Below are positions 11,861 through 24,420 of a DNA stretch of 64,000 nucleotides, piece after piece. How positions within the stretch are numbered: the first letter of the stretch is position 1; every line of letters starts with the position of its first letter. Source of the stretch: Impatiens glandulifera. Its lineage: Eukaryota > Streptophyta > Magnoliopsida > Ericales > Balsaminaceae. A program made the translations under genes and the position numbers. The stretch is from assembly GCF_907164915.1 (NCBI RefSeq), contig NC_061869.1, positions 45,939,771-46,003,770 of the forward strand, written 5' to 3'. The notes under the pieces were generated by a model that was not told where the DNA came from, made no database searches, and was given only the letters and a program-made list of their open reading frames with translations.

Positions 11861-12400
11861 AGATGTTCAAGACTATGAAAGAACCAATAAGGTCCGTTGT
11901 GCTTGTTGTGAAGAACTGAAAAAGTGCCTCAACTTCCCAAGAATATCGTCGTGGGAAGCGCTAAAATATAATGGTTGATAACATGAAATTTATTATTTTC
12001 ACTAGAGGGATTTATTAAAATAAATAAGACATTTCAATAAATATAAAAAATTGAGAAAGTACTCAAACATAGAAAAATTAAAGGGTGATAGCTATGTTTG
12101 AGATAAGAAATTTTAGGAATTGCACAATAATCTTGCTAATGGTGTATAATTTTTTTTGAGAATTAATTATTTAATAAATAATATATTAAAGATTTATTTA
12201 ATATAAGTATATTTGATAACACATTTATAATATTTATAATTATTTAAAATAAAATATAAATAAAAATATACTAAAAAATACTGTAATAAGTTAAAATATA
12301 TAATTTTTTTTTTCTAGGTTTGGGATATTAACATCGGGAATATTCTGGAAACATCGTCAACGAACGGTAGTGACGCGACTCTAATCGTGCACCGTTGGAT
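11861..12400. other. AT-rich spacer upstream of the U2AF35 gene
   Basis: No gene or repeat was recognised. The right half (12120-12310) is very AT-rich. The promoter of the U2AF35 gene should lie in or near its right end, but I see no convincing TATA box. Confidence 0.5.
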
Positions 12401-12581
12401 CTAGAAGCTACATCTGGCTACCGTTCGTTTCTAACACTTTCTTTCCTCTCCTCTACGTGAACAAAACCCCCAACAAGAGAGAAATCTGAGTAGTGAAGGA
12501 AGATTTGAAGATTGTCGTGGGAGTTCACATCCATCCATCGCGAGAATATCTCTTCTGTTAGCCAAGGACAAGGACGCGAAA

Positions 12582-14562
12582 ATGGCCGAACATTTGGCTT
12601 CAATCTTCGGAACGGAGAAAGATCGGGTGAATTGCCCTTTCTACTTTAAGATTGGAGCTTGCAGGCATGGAGATCGATGCTCCAGGCTTCACACTAAACC
12701 TTCTATAAGTCCAACCCTTTTACTTTCCAACATGTACCTGCGACCTGACATGATTACTCCAGGTGTGGACGCTCTAGGCCAGTCCATCGATCCCCACAAA
12801 ATACAGGAACACTTTGAGGTTTGTTTTTCTATTTTGTTAGTGTTGCATAATAATCTGCCGAACACCACACCACAATTATACTTAATCTCAATACAATACA
12901 AATGAAGTTTTAAAAAAACCCATTTGAAAACATTTTTGTCTGTTAGATATCTCATCTGGAATGACAAAGTGTTGTTCATTTTTGCTCTAATTCATTTTGT
13001 CTGAGGTATTGTATTGGTCAATGATCTTTTGAGCTTATGAATGCTACTCACGGTTCTCATACTTTTCGGGTGTAATGGTTTTAGGATTTTTATGAAGACT
13101 TATTTGAGGAGCTGAGTAAGTATGGCGAGATTGAAAGCTTAAATATTTGTGACAATCTTGCTGATCACATGGTAAAGGCTTTAAATTGATTGTTTTTCTT
13201 CATTACAGTTTCCTTGGAGATAGCAATGTATAAAGAATATAACATCATACTGCAGGTTGGCAATGTCTATGTCCAGTTTAGGGAGGAAGAACATGCAGCA
13301 AATGCTCTAAATAATCTGAGTGGAAGGTTCTATGCTGGTAACTTCCATTGACTTCATATATATATTTGAAATGTTAAAAGTTTTTATTAATATATTTATC
13401 GACTTTTCTTGCACTTATTTATGAATTTCAACAGGGCGACCCATCATTGTTGACTTCTCCCCAGTGACCGACTTTCGTGAAGCCACATGCAGGCAATACG
13501 AGGAAAATACCTGCAACCGTGGTGGCTATTGCAACTTTATGCATCTCAAAAAGATTGGCAGGTAATGCCTTGTTTCTTTTCTTCTTCTTTTTCCCTTAAT
13601 AAAAACTAACATTTTCATTACTACCCCAACAGTTAATTCTTAAGTCTCATTTTTCATGAGTAACAAAAGTAGTTAGGATGCAGGATTATTTTGATTCTGG
13701 AGGTTTTGTGTTTGGTACTACATACCCTTTGATGCTGCTTTTCAGATGTGCAAATGGTTGACAACATTGTCATGACTTGTACATCATCTAAAATACCATT
13801 CTTCTTAAATTATTTTATAAAATATAAAACTACCCTTCTCTTTTTAATTACAATTCAAAGGCTGTGTTTGACACTACACACAAAAAACACAATTATCTCA
13901 TATCCCTTATTAAAATGTTTATTTAATTTTCTATTTCCGATTCTTTTGTAAAAAAATTTATCGCCAACAAGCTCTAGGTTTTCATTAGAACAATCACTTC
14001 TAGGTTTCCTTTTTCTTTTGTAAATGGTCAAGAGTGTGAAGACTTGATCTCATTACCTTAAGGACACGACTATACCATTGAGCCATGAGTCTCCACTAGT
14101 TTTCTTATTTTTTTTTGTACTTTCTTCTCCTTGATTTGAGAATACGTGCATGATTACAGCAAACATTACACTTGTCTTGATAATAGGGAGCTGAGGCGGC
14201 AGTTATTTGGGAGGTACCGCAGAAGGCATAGTCGTAGCCGCAGTCGAAGTCCATACAGGCATCGAAGTCATGAAGACCGGTCTCACAGTAGTCGTGGCCA
14301 CAGTAGAAGGCATGATGATGAGAGAGATTACTACTACCATGAGAGTCGGAAATACAAGAGCTCCAGCCCAGGTAATGAGAGAGGACGAAGCAGGAGCCCA
14401 GGAGGGGGGAAGAGGAGGAGGAACAGAAGTCCGGTAAGAGAAGGGAGCGAAGAGAGACGTGCCAAAATTGAGCAATGGAATAGGGAGAAGGAACAAGGAG
14501 GAGAGAAAATCAATGGAGGCGAAGGCAACCATAAGCAGCATGAGGATGGATATCAGTACTGA
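12582..14562 (+). CDS. U2AF35: Splicing factor U2AF small subunit (U2AF35), five coding exons
   Basis: U2AF35 pairs with U2AF65 in the nucleus and reads the AG at 3' splice sites. Coding exons are 12582-12818, 13085-13171, 13256-13337, 13435-13561 and 14187-14562, all bounded by GT-AG introns with phases that join cleanly to 302 residues. The start [20 protein letters not shown] matches the conserved family N-terminus. Residues 18-37 are the first CCCH finger (C-x8-C-x5-C-x3-H). Residues about 43-143 are the U2AF-homology RRM with [13 protein letters not shown]. Residues 154-172 are the second finger (C-x7-C-x5-C-x3-H). An Arg/Ser-rich tail starts near residue 188, and [16 protein letters not shown] lies close to the C-terminus. 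Length and domain order fit a functional plant gene. The pyrimidine-rich leader upstream (12430-12480) is typical of plant 5' UTRs. Confidence 0.95.
14036..14100 (-). repeat. Possible tRNA-derived SINE head in U2AF35 intron 4
   Basis: On the minus strand TGGCTCAATGG (14086 to 14076) fits a pol III A box, and a weak B-box-like stretch lies about 30 bases on (14050 to 14041, about 6 of 10 positions). The spacing suits a tRNA-derived SINE. No poly-A end or target duplication was found, so this is tentative. Confidence 0.3.
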
Positions 14563-15042
14563 TGAATTTACTCTCTGGTATGCAGTATTTCTTTTGGTTT
14601 TCTATTTTATTCTCTTGCTTTCTCTTTTGTTTTATTTTCCATCTCAAGAAATCATAAAGAATTTGATTTTTTTTGTCAAAAGATGTACTTTTTGTAATAT
14701 GTTAAGGAGAAGCCCTCCAACTCATGAGAAAAATCTAAATCAAGCCCATTTAGAAACACTTTCAGGGTTTTGAAGAGAAAATGTTAGTAAATTTATGATT
14801 CTATATCTAATTAAGTTCTAATTCAAATTGTTTTCAAATTAATTTATTAACGCAGTCTCTTCCAAACCCAAAACCAAAACAGTGTTTCAAATGGGCTAAA
14901 CAAAAAAGCCTGATACCATCAAATTTTCTATGAATTTTGTCAAATATCATAATTACACTTTCCCTAACTAAACAATCCCACTTTGCTATTGCACACAACT
15001 TAATGAAGAAATGGATGAAGCCCTATTCAATTGCAAAAGACT
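14563..15042. other. Probable 3' UTR and spacer after U2AF35
   Basis: T-rich sequence follows the stop codon; the 3' UTR of U2AF35 should start here. No further feature was recognised before the MITE. Confidence 0.5.
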
Positions 15043-15339
15043 TTAGGCTATGTCTGGTTTAAGGCGTAGATAGAGATAGAGAGAAATAATTGAGGTCTAA
15101 TTTCAAATCCTTTGTTTCTTTGGTAACTTCAAATAAGAAATTCCACTAGGAATTACAATTCTAATGGAATTGAATGCATATGACCTTTTAAGTTTTATTC
15201 AACATTTTATACTTGGGAATTACAATCCTAGGATTTCTCCAAACACATTAGAATTGAACTGGAACTCAATTCCAATTCTTACCGATTGGAATTAAAATCC
15301 TAGGTCAATTATAACTACAATAATCAAAACATAACCTTA
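15043..15339. mobile_element. Tourist-like (PIF/Harbinger) MITE, 291 bp
   Basis: The element (15046-15336) begins GGCTATGTCTGGTTTA, and its right end in reverse reads GGTTATGTTTTGATTA, 12 of 16 alike. It is flanked by TTA on both sides (15043-15045, 15337-15339). GG-starting ends with a TTA duplication are typical of Tourist MITEs. The interior has inward repeats of GGAATT-type sequence and no ORF. The copy is old, given the end mismatches. Confidence 0.65.
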
Positions 15340-17199
15340 TATTGGTTACCAATAGTGTTTCTTGAAAGTTGATGGAGATCATGGGAAATTTGATGGGTGA
15401 ATTTCGCTGGCTACACATTGCCATGAACATTCATTTGCTTGTTTGCTAGTTGTCTCTATTATGTAGTTTAGCTGAGCTGTTCTAAATATAATATTTTGGA
15501 ACTCATAATATTTTTTTCCTTTGAAATGTTAATGTTTGTTTTGTTGCATTCTCAGCTACTAATAATACAAATATTGTTTGCACCAAGTTTTCACCACTTG
15601 ACCTCAACATTGTTCATTGAACAACAATGATGAGGTCATTCTGAATCCTTAACTGGTTCTTATTCTCTAATAAATTATTTATGGTTGCTGGCATCATGTC
15701 ACAAAATTTAAATACGTTGATTGACATCTCCATCCAAGCCTTCTTTAACTTCATGATCACCTCCCGGATTCTTAATTCTCTTTTTTTACACCCACCCTTA
15801 ATATCATCAATCACCATCGAAATCAAAACTTCATCATTCTCAGACTATCTTAACCTTGTTGGGTTCCTTCATGTATTACAGTATTAGCATCAAATCACAA
15901 AGAAGAGGCAAGAAAAGTTCATATTTTTGTTCTCTTTAGTTTTTTCCATGGGATTTTGATTCACCAACACACCAACTTTGTGCTTGGTTCCGTTTTTCTA
16001 TATTTTTGGGGGAAAATTGAGCCATGTTTTATTTTCAGCACAATGCTTTGCTCCTTGTAAATCAGTTCTTAAATTTTAATAATACTTACTCGTTTAGCAA
16101 AAAATAATAAAAATAACCCACATCAAACAAGGTCTTGGTTTCCCTGATAACCCACTTATTTAGATTTATATCTGTTTTCCTTTCTGTTTATGGTGCTTTT
16201 TTCTTTGTCAATTTGTTTGATGTGCAGTCAGGCACAGAGACAATTGTACAACCAGGCTACTACTAATTTACATTCATGAATCAAATGACTACTACTACTA
16301 CATATGACGGGTTTTGTTTTCATTCTTTATTGATGTATTTTTTTAATTCTTAAATTAAAAGATTTTGAGTTATATTGATAATGAGTGTTGCAGGTTCAAT
16401 CAGGTTTTTCTACATGCAAGGTTTGAAGAATACATTAGTGTTTGAAAAAGATTACAACTCATGGTGAAATTTGTGTACAGGTTGCTTGCTTTATGTTTGA
16501 GGAGAATTGTGTCTAATTGGACTTTGCAGCTGCAGATTCTCAAATAACTTAAGAGAAGAAGAAGAAGAAGCTTCCAGCTGGTTAATGCATTTCATGTTTA
16601 ACTGTAGGTTACAATATAGGCAGTTGAGTTCATCTTGTGACCATCTTATTTATTATGTCTGATTCTGCAATTGACATTCAAAACTTTTCTTTTTAGGGTT
16701 TTTTTGAGATGATACTTGATTGTTAAGTTATTATTATTACTAATTGACGGTTTATTAAAACTTTTTTTTTATATCCCCTCTCTCTCAAGAAGATGCACTT
16801 ATAATGAATATGTGAGTGATTTGTGAAGAAGCAGATAATCTATTCTCACTTTTTTTTATAGTAATTTTATAATTAATCTTTCATAATTTTAATCATTTTG
16901 ATTTGACCATTAATATTTTTTCAATTTCATCAAAACATAGTCAAGTCAAATTAAATGATAGGTATCGATTTCAAGTTGATGAAAAAACTAGGTTTTCATA
17001 CCTATGAAATTATTTCATTTTCAACCTTCTCCCTATTCTTTTTGAAATGTGGCTTTAATTTTAGGGCTACTTATGTGGATTTATTGGGGTCTAGAATGTA
17101 TTGGTTGGTGGAGTTAATTCCACAACATGAATTTCATTCCTCAAAACTCATTATTCATCAATTTCTTACTAAGTTGAGGGGATGATAAATGATTCTAGG
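15340..17199. other. Intergenic spacer, no gene recognised
   Basis: Only short chance frames occur. A GTGCAG at about 16224-16229 and a GTACAG near 16480 could be splice acceptors of a spliced U2AF35 3' UTR, but nothing in the sequence alone proves it. Confidence 0.45.
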
Positions 17200-17773
17200 G
17201 TATGCTCACCAAAGTACAATAAAAGCTTTTTTATATTAGTTGGACCCAACAAACACCTTCATTTGGTGGGCTCTAACAAGCCCCGCTCTTAGCCAATGAG
17301 CTTCAGACTTCTTATTCGACAAAGGTTTGGTCATTATATCAAATCTATTGTCACTATTATTAACTTTTTCTACGTTTAATTATTTCATCTCGAGCACATC
17401 TCCAATCAAGCTGTATCTAACTTTAATATGCTTGGGTCTCGAATGAAATATGAAGTTTTTGGAGAGAAGAATAGCGCTCTAGCTATCCCTATACACCATG
17501 TATTTTTTGTTATAGACCCAATTTTTCTAAGAACCTTCTCATCCACAACGCTTTCTTACAACCCTCAATGATTGCGATATACTGCATTTGTGATAGATAG
17601 AGAAACACAGTTCAACAACTTGTACTATCAAGAGAAATCTCCTCATTTGAAGGTCATCAGAAATCCTGAAACATAATTCTAAAATCAACGGCACTAGCCA
17701 TATTTTGAGTTTGTATAACCAACTAGAATATGTTAATCAATGCCAAAGCATAATCACACATTTGAAAATTCTC
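17200..17773 (-). pseudogene. Copia relic, RNase H end
   Basis: On the minus strand near 17400-17470 the residues KNFIFHSRPKHIKV and the following IGDVL match the C-terminal end of copia RNase H. Further upstream a TEAEY-like/EGCKKALWMRRFL segment reads near 17520-17590. Many stops are present. This is the 3' part of the minus-strand copia element whose middle and 5' parts lie at 19413-23113. Confidence 0.7.
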
Positions 17774-19412
17774 TTTGATATTGATACAAGAGGAAAGAAT
17801 ATTAGATCTATTACACTATGTGGGAGTGACAGTTATTGATATACTAGTATAAATATAATATTGGTTGTTAATGATTTAGTTCAAAATTCTTATTAGAAAT
17901 TCTCTCTCTTCCTTATTGTATTCTCCATATCGGTTAGGGTTCTCCTCCATGATTTTAATAAGTCGGTTATTTGTCGACATTGTTTCGTGATTAACTCTCA
18001 CGGTTCTGGCTGCACATTCTTTTGTATATGTCAGAGATTGTCTCTTGCACATGACTCAAACTCACGTCGCAATAGTTGTTTCAGCTCTATTCACGTCAAT
18101 ACTTTGCTGAGAGTTTTCATTATCACATGTTCCCTAAGCCATGGTAGTGCATTTTCCCTCATGTGAGTTGTCGCAAGATGCACCTCGTCTTCTTCAAGCG
18201 TATCGTTAACCCGAAAAAATCTTTGAAGCTCATAAATCCAGTGTTCGACATTTTCTCCAAAGAATTTGGGGAAAATCATTTTCAAATCAACCACACCATA
18301 ATTTCATTTGAACTTTTTAATTAATGTTACAGCCGCAAGGATAGTAAGGAGCAGTAAGTAGCAGGTACTGAACAGCTGAATCAGTAAGGAAGGGTACCAG
18401 CTAGAATAGTATGGAGCAGGTAAGGAGTAGGTAATGAACATGTCTTTCTGATACAATCTGTCCCCTTTTTAATTACTTAGTCAGATTTCTCTCTTTAAGA
18501 GCACGATTGGAACTGAATAAAAAATCAACCCTATCTTCAAGCTAAGTAATCACACAATAAACTGAAAGAAGTATTGTTCTCTATCAGCCTCTAAAAAATT
18601 AAATCAGGAATCAAACCTGATTTATGAAGTCTTCTTCGCGGTTGACAAACCGGAAGTTGGAATGTTGTCATTTATCTGAAAGTGTGGTTCGTGACTATAG
18701 AGTTAGGGTTTCAGTCTCATCTGCATTGTTACGACGACACCTATAATCTCAGGTTCCAAACTACCTTCTTCATTGTCCTTAGACGAGTCGGAAAACAGGA
18801 ACGACGTTGATGGTCGCTAGGTTTAACAAAGGCGGATCGCAATCATGTGAATATCGTGAACTCAGATTCGCGATCGCGCCAAAATAATATATAGTTCTGT
18901 GACGATCTTCATCTTCTCTAGAGCACTTCTTCTTCTTCAATGAATCGATTAGGAATATTGTGAACCGATTCTAAGAAGCGGCATTTCTTCTTCTTCTTGA
19001 GTGATTTGATTAGGATTCTTGTGAACTGTTTCTAAGCAGTGACTACGGAACAAGACGCAAATGCAGATCTGTTTCAAGTATAAACCTCAATTTGTACAGA
19101 CTATTTTGTCAAGAACGAGCTTTGATACCAGTGTTATACCTCCTAGTAGAATTATGTATAAATTTAAACATAAAATGATAGAAGAATTATATTGAGATGA
19201 GTAATGAAGAATCTAAGGAGGAGATAGAACCCTAACTGAGGGAGAATATAATAAAGAAGAGAGAGAATTTCTAACAAAAATTTTCAACTAAATCATTTAC
19301 TAACTATTTTTAACAACCAATATTATATTTATATTAATCTATCAATAACTGTCACTCCCACCATAGTGTAATAACCCTAATATTCTTTCCTCTTGTATTA
19401 GATACCTCAACA
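17774..19412 (-). mobile_element. Gypsy-type LTR relic with LTR pieces in inverted orientation
   Basis: A minus-strand LTR occupies 19132-19412 (281 bp; TGTTGAGGTAT...GGTATAACA in its own direction). It is followed by the primer-binding site TGGTATCAAAGC (19130 to 19119). A gag fragment is read leftwards at 18294-18091. At the left edge, 17774-17949 repeats the first half of the same LTR but in the opposite (plus) orientation, including GTGGGAGTGACAGTTATTGA. The remainder (18300-19110) is unrecognised leader sequence. The relic interrupts the copia relic between its reverse transcriptase and RNase H parts. Confidence 0.7.
18091..18294 (-). pseudogene. Gag fragment, Ty3-gypsy type
   Basis: The 67-residue frame contains IFPKFFGENVEHWIYELQRF and LATTHMRENALPWLREH, matching the start of the retrotransposon gag capsid domain (usually FPKFDGENP..WI....FF). 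It lies downstream of the LTR and primer-binding site on the same strand, as gag should. It stops early and no pol follows, so the element is truncated or rearranged. Confidence 0.7.
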
Positions 19413-22400
19413 TCCATTGGATTGCTTTTTATTGCTCTTCTCCTAGATTTGAGAGGCGATGTCCGGTTTGGTGCTGACCATATAACATACATCAAATTTC
19501 CAACTGCAGATGCATATGAAACTTTCGTCATCTTCGTCTTTTCTTTCTCACTTGTCGTACATTTATTTATAGAAATCTTGAAGTGACCTACAAGTGAATA
19601 ATTGACTACTTTCGCTTTTCTAGTGTTGAACCGTTCAAGAACCTTCTCAATGTATCTTTCTTGAGATATCCACAACTTCCCATTTTTTCAGGCATGCGAG
19701 ATCTTTATTCCAAATATCTTCTTCGTTGACCTTAAGTATTTTATTACAAATGACTTGCTCAACTCCGCTTTCAGTTTTTCAATCTTGGCAACATCACGAC
19801 CGATGATCAGCATGTCGTCGATATATAACAGTATAATGATGAACTCGTCATTTGAGTATTTTTAATTAACACACAATGAAATGATACCGTCTTACTATAT
19901 CCTTGACTCATCATGAACGAGTCAAATTTTTTGTACCACTGCCTTGGAGTTTGTTTGAGTTCGTACAATTTCTTTTTCAACTTATACACAAGTTGTTTCT
20001 TTCCTCTAACTTTGAATATACCGGGTTGCTTCATAAAAATCTCTTTTACTAATTCACCAAGAAAAAAAACAGTTTTCACGTTAAATTGTTCCACCTCTAG
20101 GTTTAAACATGCAATTAACCCTAGTGCAACTTAGATTGAACAATTCTTTACCACCGAAAAAAATATTTTTTCAAAGTCGATCCATTTTTATGACCAAAAC
20201 CCTTCACAACTAACTAAGCCTTGTACCTAAACCGTGAGCTATTGTTCTCGATGTTCAACCTATACACCCACTTATTATTGAGTGCTTTCTTTCCTTGAGA
20301 TAACTTTACCAATTCGTACGTGTGGTTATCATGTAAAGATCGTATCTCTTCTTGAATGATTTTCAATTATTCATTCTTGTCATTAACTTTGACTGTTTCT
20401 TGATAAATTTCTAGTTCTCCTTCATGCATGAGTAATAAATACTCATTGTAAGGGTAGTTCTCTGTTAGATATTCTCAAAGATGGTTCAACTAGCATTAAT
20501 ATAGTTTCTTCCTCAATGTCTTCAACTGGCTCATCGTCAATAATACCATCACTATCTCCTTTCTCAGTGTCTCCCCTATGATCAAAACTCATGACAGGTG
20601 GAGTTGCATCCAAACTAGTAGGACTTTCAACAAATGAACTATCTTTTTCAACCTTGTCACTAACTTGTAACTTGGTCTATAAGAAACACAACATATCTAC
20701 TTCTCACGATCTTTTTTTTCATCAGATCCTATAACCTGTACCCGAACTCTTCGTGACCGTACCCTATTAGACACACTATTTCGTCTTATCATCAAGCTTT
20801 CAAACTTTCATCTTTTGGGATATGAACGAACGCCCTACAACCAACGACTCTCAAATTCTTGTAAAAGACATATTTTCCTATCCAAATCTTTTTCGGAATG
20901 TCATTGTTCAATGCTGCTGCATGAGAAAATTTTATTAAGTCAACTGCATTTTCTTATTTCCTCCCCCAAAAGGACTTGGGTAATTTCGCATTAGACAACA
21001 TATACCACACAATTTCTTCAATCGTTTGGTTCATTATTTCAGCAACACAATTATGTTGAGGTGTTTTTAAAAGCATTTTCTTCAATTCTATGTCGCGATC
21101 TCTACAATATTGTCCAAACGACCCATGTATTCACTACCGTTGTCTGACTTCACGCATCGCAATTTCCTACCTAATTTTCTCTCAACTTTGGTATGAAAAT
21201 CTTTTAAGTTGTCTAACACCTGATCTTTTGTAGAGTATAAAACCAAACATTTCTTGAGTGATTATCAATAAAGGTTATAAAATAATTATGAATGAAATGA
21301 GAAACATTAGATTTTCCATGTAGATAGAGTGTATGAAATACAACTTTGTGTATTTTTCTAGTTAAGAAAACATCATAGGTTTTCAAAGACGTGCCTTGTA
21401 AATCGGGAATGAATTGTTTCTAGAAAGAGAGATTGAAGTCCTTTCTCACTCATGTGGCCAAGACTCTTGTGTCACAAATCAATATCCACATATTTATGGA
21501 TTAAGTTTATCTCTCCCTTGTACAATTTGGTTTGTATTACATACAATGAGTCCGTCTTCGTCCTCTAGCCATCATGAGAGAACCTTTGGTGAAATTTTAC
21601 TTACCTTCACCAAAATAATTTTTGAACCCCTCATCGCCGAATTTGCACGTAGAAATTGTTATATTTTTTCTCCTAGTTGGATAGACCCAACTTGATGTGG
21701 GTTTTAATTAGGCCCACGATATATAATGTGAAAGAACATTATTTTTCCACTTCAGGTTAACTGGGTTTTAAGAACAACAAAAGAGAGATCAGAGCAAAAA
21801 CTTATTCAAGGGTTTGAGGTAGCAGCTAGAGAAGATTTCTGTTTGCCGGAGTTTGTGTCGTTTAATCGCTTCAAACGTTGACAGCTTGTTGATTATTTCT
21901 GGGACTACGTTCTAAACAGTGAAGATTTGTTTTCTGGTTGCAGAATTGATAAGTTAATTGGGAAAGTGTTCTATTTTGAAGAATACATTTTCCCATTAGA
22001 AATCAAGTTGAAGCGAATGTATGAATGTGTCTCACATCTTTAAGTATCAATTTATAGTCAACGATAGCCTTTAAAAAATGTCATAGATACCCACTATCTT
22101 CGATAAACCGCTATTACTCATTGAGATATTGCCAAAATCTTCTCCTAAATACGTAGAGAAAAAATCAACATGAGTAGTAACGTGAAAACAAACACTGAAA
22201 TCAATCTCTCAGTCACTATCTTGACTTATGAGATTAACGCAATCATCCTTACATACGATGGTGACGTCTCCCTGTACAACCACATTGGTTTATTTTTCTC
22301 CCTTCTGCCATTCATTTCCATATTCGACATTATCTCTTCATTTGTCCTAATTTGTTATAGTGATAACACTTAAAACTAAGACTTCGATCCTCCTTTATTC

Positions 22401-23113
22401 AAGTCATTCTTTTCCTTTTTGTCGCGCGGAGATATATTTTTACTCATTCCACGCAACTTTGAATTTTAATCTACTAGAGTTTCTAAAGCCGATTCACATC
22501 TCTCTCTCTTTCTAGTCTCTCCGTTGAAAAGACTATCTTTAACCATTAGATGGTTAAAATACTCTTTGTCTCTTACTTGCTCAATGAAATCACCAACGTT
22601 TCCCAACTTTCCAATGACAAAATGTGAAGTAGTAGTCTATAGCTCATCGTCAAGAGTCATCCCCATCGATGTCATCTGATTCACTAAACTAAAAAACTTG
22701 TTAGTGTGCTCTATCATACTCCCACTGTTTTGAACTTCAAGTTCACGAGTCACCAAATTATCATCTTCTTGTTCCTAGAAGAACCTTTCTCGAACATTAA
22801 CTTCAACTTTTTCTAAAGTGTATGCACATCATTTTCTTTTGTAATGTGGTGTAAAATATTTTGGTCAACCAACTGCCTAATCGTAACATATGTTTTCCAA
22901 TTTATAATTTTCCATTATTTATCGCTCATCGTGTCTGGCTTGTGATGCCTTGTACATGCCTAAACAAATCTATACAAAATCAGTAAATTAGTCATCTTGT
23001 ATTTATAGAATGAAAAGTTCATCGAGATTAGCTTATTCATCCCCATCAAATTGTGCACATCCATTTAGCACACACAAAATTTGACTAATCCAACTGAACG
23101 CTTTAATAACACT
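19413..23113 (-). pseudogene. Decayed minus-strand copia retrotransposon (gag, integrase, reverse transcriptase)
   Basis: Reading leftwards from a worn primer-binding site (23110 to 23099, about 9 of 12 bases of TGGTATCAGAGC): a gag region with no clear domain, then integrase near 21065-20880 (HNCVAEIMNQTIEE, AKLPKSFWG, IPKKIW). Reverse transcriptase follows at 20094-19807 (KTVFFLGELVKEIFMKQPG, KLYELKQTPRQWYKKFD) and 19675-19470 (YIEKVLERF, YASAVGNLMYV). The order suits Ty1-copia. Frames are broken throughout. A short LTR-like start (TGTTAAG) sits at 23114. Confidence 0.8.
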
Positions 23114-23184
23114 TGTTAAGAAAAATCACTTAATAACAGTTGTGCAATAATTGTTCTTTCCCTATTTGTGTATTCCATAATGAG

Positions 23185-23716
23185 ATAAAGAGTTGGGAAA
23201 AAATCAAATGGGAAATGTTTGTACCCTCAAAGAAGAAGGAGGTATTGGAATAAAGAACGGCGTGAAATGAAATAGAGCATTCACAATTCGACATATATGG
23301 GCACTTGAAAAGAAAGTGGATTCTCTTTGGATAAAATGAGTTCACTCGAGATTTATAAGAGAATCAAATATCCGAACATATAGAATCAGAGATGAAATGA
23401 CATGGTCATTGAAGAAAATTATAAGATCAAGAAAGGAGACTTATAAGATGATCATATTAACTATAAGAAATAAAAAGTGAAGTATTATTCTGGCATAATC
23501 TCTAGCTAGAGAATAATCCCACCATTCTTAAAGATGAAATCCAAATAAGCAGAATTAGAAGAGAATGCCTTATGTCCTCGATCAGAGATGTATACGAAGG
23601 AAAATGTGATTCAATTCTGAGGCGATTAGTGAAAAGAGAAAGAATTCGGAACCTAATCAATAATATTCAGTTCAACGACATAAATGACATTAAAAGTTGG
23701 AATAAGGATGACTATA
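23185..23716 (+). pseudogene. Second LINE relic, ORF2 end, part 1
   Basis: This matches the intact LINE ORF2 from about 10470: KWEMF..KEEGGIGIK near 23200, WALEKKVDSLWIK near 23300 and SIRDVYEGKCDSILRR at 23578-23625. The endonuclease and most of the reverse transcriptase are absent, so the copy is 5'-truncated, as is usual for LINEs. Stops are scattered. It breaks off at the GC-rich insertion beginning near 23717. Confidence 0.8.
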
Positions 23717-24166
23717 GGGCGGTTCGGGGCGGGGAATGCATTTACAATCCCCGCCCTATTTTTGTTTTGGGGATTTTTTAATACCATCCCCCCGTTCGGT
23801 TTCAAGAATCTCCGCAGGGCATCGTTTATAAAATATTTTAAAAAATAAAAACTTATACAATTAAATTATATAAAATAATTTTTTAATATAATATTATTGT
23901 AATATATTAAAATTTATATTATTATAAATAAATAAACTTACAACTCTTATAAAATATATTTAATAAATAAATATATGGGTGATTTTATATATTTTTAATT
24001 GTGTTTATAGTTTTTGGGACATAATCGGGGTGAGATCGAAGCGGATCGGGGCGGGAGACACAAATATACCATACCCGCCCAGTTCCCATTCGCTTTCGGG
24101 GAAAACCCGTCCTAAACAGATCAATTTGTTTCGGTTATTGAGGGGCAGTTTCAAATTACCATCCTT
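23717..24166. mobile_element. Probable hAT-like MITE with GGGGCGGGG ends
   Basis: This stretch has no counterpart in the intact LINE and splits the relic. Its left end is TAGGGCGGTTCGGGGCGGGG; its right end in reverse is CTAAGGATGGTAATTTGAAA. TAGGG-like ends and GC-rich sub-ends around an AT-rich core are typical of a widespread hAT-like MITE type in plants. I found no clear target duplication, so the limits are approximate. Confidence 0.5.
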
Positions 24167-24402
24167 AGTTAAGAAATTAAAAAGAATGAAAAGTTTGTTG
24201 CTGGCATGGCTTGGGAAATCATAAGAACAAAGGAGTAGGTGGTCGATTCAAAATGGTATGGTCACGAAGATTATCCCTCCACACCAATTTATCATTTGGC
24301 TGACATATAGGAAAAGATTGACGACAAGAGACAGAATAAAAAAATGCATAAGTATCCTAGATGTTAACTGTCCAATCTGTGTAGTGAATGAGGAAAATAT
24401 TT
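24167..24402 (+). pseudogene. Second LINE relic, part 2 (zf-RVT region)
   Basis: The relic resumes with codons matching KAWEIVRT, then PHQFIIWLTYRKRLTTRDRI (24270-24330), equal to the zf-RVT region of the intact LINE. Here the frame across RKRLTT is continuous, which reveals the base missing from the intact copy at about 11118. It ends at the TTT before the CACTA element. Confidence 0.8.
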
Positions 24403-24420
24403 CACTAGTGAAAACGTAAT

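Noticed and set aside
14203..14541. Long frames on both strands over the last U2AF35 exon
   Set aside because: They are shadows of the Arg/Ser-rich coding repeat.
15614..15826. 70-codon minus-strand frame with a Lys-rich helical look
   Set aside because: No family recognised, no splice or promoter context; probably chance, though a decayed gene piece cannot be excluded.
16220..16600. Possible spliced 3' UTR exons of U2AF35
   Set aside because: Acceptor-like AGs occur, but without a clear donor near the stop codon or transcript data this is only a guess.
21414..21695. 93-codon plus-strand frame
   Set aside because: It lies antisense inside the decayed copia integrase region and has no recognisable domain.
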